This document shows positions 24,244-25,946 of a stretch of 25,946 nt of DNA, piece by piece. The first letter of the stretch is position 1, and each line of letters opens with the position of its first letter. The notes beneath the pieces are model-generated. The model saw only the letters and a program-made list of their open reading frames with translations, did not search any database and had not been told where the DNA came from. Made by a program: the position numbers and the translations under genes. Source of the stretch: a candidate division TA06 bacterium SM23_40 (GTDB lineage: Bacteria > LJUI01 > SM1-40); contig LJUI01000017.1 of NCBI GenBank assembly GCA_001303705.1, positions 1 to 25,946 on the forward strand. Direction: 5' to 3'.

Positions 24244-25279
24244 GTTCACCTCCCCATGCTGCCTCCTTTTCGGTGATCTCAGAGTAGGAGACTACCAGGT
24301 TCTTGCCCAGGCGGGCGGCCTCATACAGCGCCCTATCGGCCGCATCGAGCAGCTGCATCGGAAGTTGGGCATCTCCCGGAAAGGAGGCGATGCCGATCTT
24401 GATCGTGAGTGACTCGCCCTCGCTCCTCTCGTCGCCGGTCGAGAATCGATGAGCCTCCACTGCCTTACGAATCCGCTCCGCGGTCAGAAAAGCCTGTTTC
24501 GCTCCAGTCTCAGGCAGTACGAGGGCGAACTCATCGCCGCCGTACTTGGCCACGATATCGAACGCCCGGGTGCCGCGTTTCAGGAGTTGGGCGATATCCC
24601 TGAGCGCCGCGCTCCCCCTGAGATGTCCGTAGGTGTCATTGAAGCTCTTGAGATTGTCGACGTCGATCATCGCCACGGAGAGGGCCCGGCCAAAGCGGAG
24701 AGAACGCTTCAGTTCCTGCTGGAGCATGTGTACGAGGTAGCGGTAGTTGTAGATGGCCGTCAATTCGTCCGTGATCGCCAGGTGCTCTGTTCGCTGGTGA
24801 TGGAAGATATTGCGGAGCGCCCTCCCGGTCTCCTCGACGAGCCCGCGGGCTCTCGATTCAGTCTCCTCATCCCATGGGCCACAGTTGAAGAGGCCGAGGG
24901 TGCCGATGGCCCGGCCGCGACGCATGAGAGGGACGAACCTGATCTCGCGGATCTCGATTCCCGGCACGCCATCGATCGTGCTATTGAACCCCATCTCGAT
25001 ATCGCCGCGACGGTACGTGATCTCCTCGGCCGTCGTGAGGACCTGTTCCGTGAGGCTTGACTCGAGCCTGATCGTCTCTTCCTCAACGGTGCGCTCCCTC
25101 ACCTGCCAGAACTTCTCGAGTGCTTTGCCCTTGCGGATCATCACAGTGATCCCCTCGGGACCGAGAAAGCGAAACGCACAGCCCATGGCGCCCTCGATCA
25201 TGCCTCTCAGATCGAGCGTGTCGTGCACCCCTCTACAGAGCTCCCGATAGTAATCCGTGGTGGTCGGCCTGTCACCCAT
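24230..25279 (-). CDS. GAF-GGDEF diguanylate cyclase
   Basis: A 349-residue soluble protein. A GAF-like sensor spans about residues 10-155, and a GGDEF domain about 165-330 with intact GGDEF at 247-251. The product-inhibition I-site RAFD is at 238-241, five residues before it, so an active, feedback-controlled c-di-GMP synthase is expected. There is no membrane segment or receiver domain, so the signal is probably a small cytoplasmic ligand. GAGAGGT lies nine bases before the ATG, and a strong promoter lies upstream. It overlaps the lptE-like gene by 14 bp and so leads a GGDEF-lptE-sppA operon. Confidence 0.94.
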   Translation of the reverse strand: MGDRPTTTDYYRELCRGVHDTLDLRGMIEGAMGCAFRFLGPEGITVMIRKGKALEKFWQVRERTVEEETIRLESSLTEQVLTTAEEITYRRGDIEMGFNSTIDGVPGIEIREIRFVPLMRRGRAIGTLGLFNCGPWDEETESRARGLVEETGRALRNIFHHQRTEHLAITDELTAIYNYRYLVHMLQQELKRSLRFGRALSVAMIDVDNLKSFNDTYGHLRGSAALRDIAQLLKRGTRAFDIVAKYGGDEFALVLPETGAKQAFLTAERIRKAVEAHRFSTGDERSEGESLTIKIGIASFPGDAQLPMQLLDAADRALYEAARLGKNLVVSYSEITEKEAAWGGERAPR

Positions 25280-25344
25280 ACTGGCGGACCTCTCTACTGC
25301 TGAATGTGTTCCGTCACTCGCCGGCGGTATTCAGACAACACTAC

Positions 25345-25373
25345 AATATACTTACATAGACCCAGGCTGTCAA
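25345..25373 (-). promoter_or_regulatory. Strong sigma70-type promoter for GGDEF-lptE-sppA
   Basis: On the minus strand a perfect TTGACA (25373-25368), a 17-base spacer and TATATT (25350-25345, 5/6). It predicts a start near 25338 and a leader of about 60 bases. It lies in the 156-bp gap behind the acyl-CoA synthetase gene. It is one of the two best promoter matches in the window. Confidence 0.75.
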
Positions 25374-25435
25374 GCTAAGATTCTACGCTGTCGAGACTTC
25401 TCGCTTCGCCTCCTGTGCCGAATTCTCGCAATCGG

Positions 25436-25946
25436 CTAGACCGGGATCGCCCTGTCCTTGAACAGATACCTCTTTATCTTCCTCGTCGTGGTCATCGGGA
25501 AGCCCTCGCGGCGGATCTCCAATCGCTTCACGCGCTTGTACGGGGCGAGCCGCTCACAGCACTTCTTCACCTCGCTCCTGAGCAGTTCATGGAGCTCGTC
25601 GTCGGTGAGAACGGCTCCCCTCGACCGTTCCATCTTCGATAGTACTTCCTCGTCTACAACGATGATTGCCTGGACATCCTCTCGCTCCGTCTCCGGATCC
25701 GTCCTCCCCACCACGAGTGCCTCAGCGATGTATGGACTCAAGACCAATTCAGCCTCGACCTCCTCAGGGTAGACGTTCTTCCCTGCGCTCGTCACGATGA
25801 CGTCCTTCACTCTCCCGACCACGAAGAGATAGCCCTTCTCGTCGATCCCTCCCAGATCGCCCGTGTACAGCCAGCCCTCGCGGATGGTCCGCTTCGTCAA
25901 TTCCTCGTCACCATAGTACCCCGCCATCACGTTTTCACCCCTGGCG
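25436..25946 (-). CDS. Acyl-CoA synthetase (AMP-binding), C-terminal part
   Basis: The frame runs off the window end, so only the last ~170 residues are present. They contain the adenylating-enzyme motifs RGENVMAGYY, GWLYTGDLG (the ATP-ribose Asp), GYLFVVGRVKDVI and KNVYPEEVE. The C-terminal lid follows, with the likely catalytic Lys in TTTRKIKRY. This is the ANL superfamily, probably long-chain fatty-acid-CoA ligase from the sequence around the motifs. The chain length of the substrate cannot be judged from this part. It ends 156 bp before the GGDEF gene start. Confidence 0.9.
   Translation of the reverse strand, partial: ARGENVMAGYYGDEELTKRTIREGWLYTGDLGGIDEKGYLFVVGRVKDVIVTSAGKNVYPEEVEAELVLSPYIAEALVVGRTDPETEREDVQAIIVVDEEVLSKMERSRGAVLTDDELHELLRSEVKKCCERLAPYKRVKRLEIRREGFPMTTTRKIKRYLFKDRAIPV

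Noticed and set aside
1-25946. Possible CRISPR array, phage, insertion sequence or defence island
   Set aside because: No regular spaced repeats, transposase, integrase, phage or toxin genes were seen; almost every gene is housekeeping.

Overview
The window looks like ordinary chromosome from a GC-rich, Gram-negative (diderm) bacterium. LapA/LapB-type envelope genes, an LptE-like outer-membrane assembly lipoprotein, SppA and lipobox proteins point to a two-membrane cell. A 31-residue COX24/AURKAIP1-like basic protein next to HU, a DUF2723 (GT117-type) membrane protein and the MiaB/MtaB pair suggest a lineage in or near the FCB group (Fibrobacteres/Gemmatimonadetes/Bacteroidetes and related candidate phyla). 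Clear Shine-Dalgarno sequences (for example before hisC, rpsA, murJ and rpsT) argue against a typical Bacteroidetes member. The phylum is an inference. GTG starts are frequent (about nine genes) and ispH probably starts at TTG. No phage, insertion sequence, integrase, CRISPR array or toxin/defence locus was seen.

Layout. At 1-798 (+) is the C-terminal part of a membrane glycosyltransferase-like protein ending in TPR repeats. It converges on a minus-strand train running from 19140 down to about 910, with short gaps or overlaps: murJ, scpB, rluB, hisC, cmk, plsC, ispH, rpsA, a patatin-like lipase, mtaB, miaB, lapA, lapB, a lipoprotein, mutS and an MBL-fold hydrolase. The train mixes peptidoglycan precursor flipping, chromosome segregation, rRNA/tRNA modification, nucleotide, lipid and isoprenoid synthesis, translation, LPS control and mismatch repair. 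A likely internal promoter precedes miaB. rpsT (S20) at 19411-19680 lies on the + strand, diverges from murJ and has a good sigma70-type promoter. It shares its stop tetranucleotide CTAG with the convergent DUF2723-TPR gene.

From 21811 to 22673 lies a small minus-strand group: fmdB-type zinc ribbon, HU, the COX24-like microprotein and tRNA-Arg(CCG). A promoter bracketed by an 8-bp inverted repeat drives it. From 25350 down to 22818 a second strong promoter drives GAF-GGDEF, lptE-like and sppA, tying a c-di-GMP synthase to envelope genes. The window ends inside an acyl-CoA synthetase gene.

No intergenic stretch exceeds 300 bases; the longest is about 270 (19141-19410, divergent promoters). 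Nothing here is convincingly a new multi-gene system. The items most worth checking are the unlisted microprotein, the long scpB/rluB overlap, the operator-like repeat at the fmdB-HU promoter, the GGDEF-lptE-sppA operon and the condensed hisC-cmk-rpsA supraoperon.
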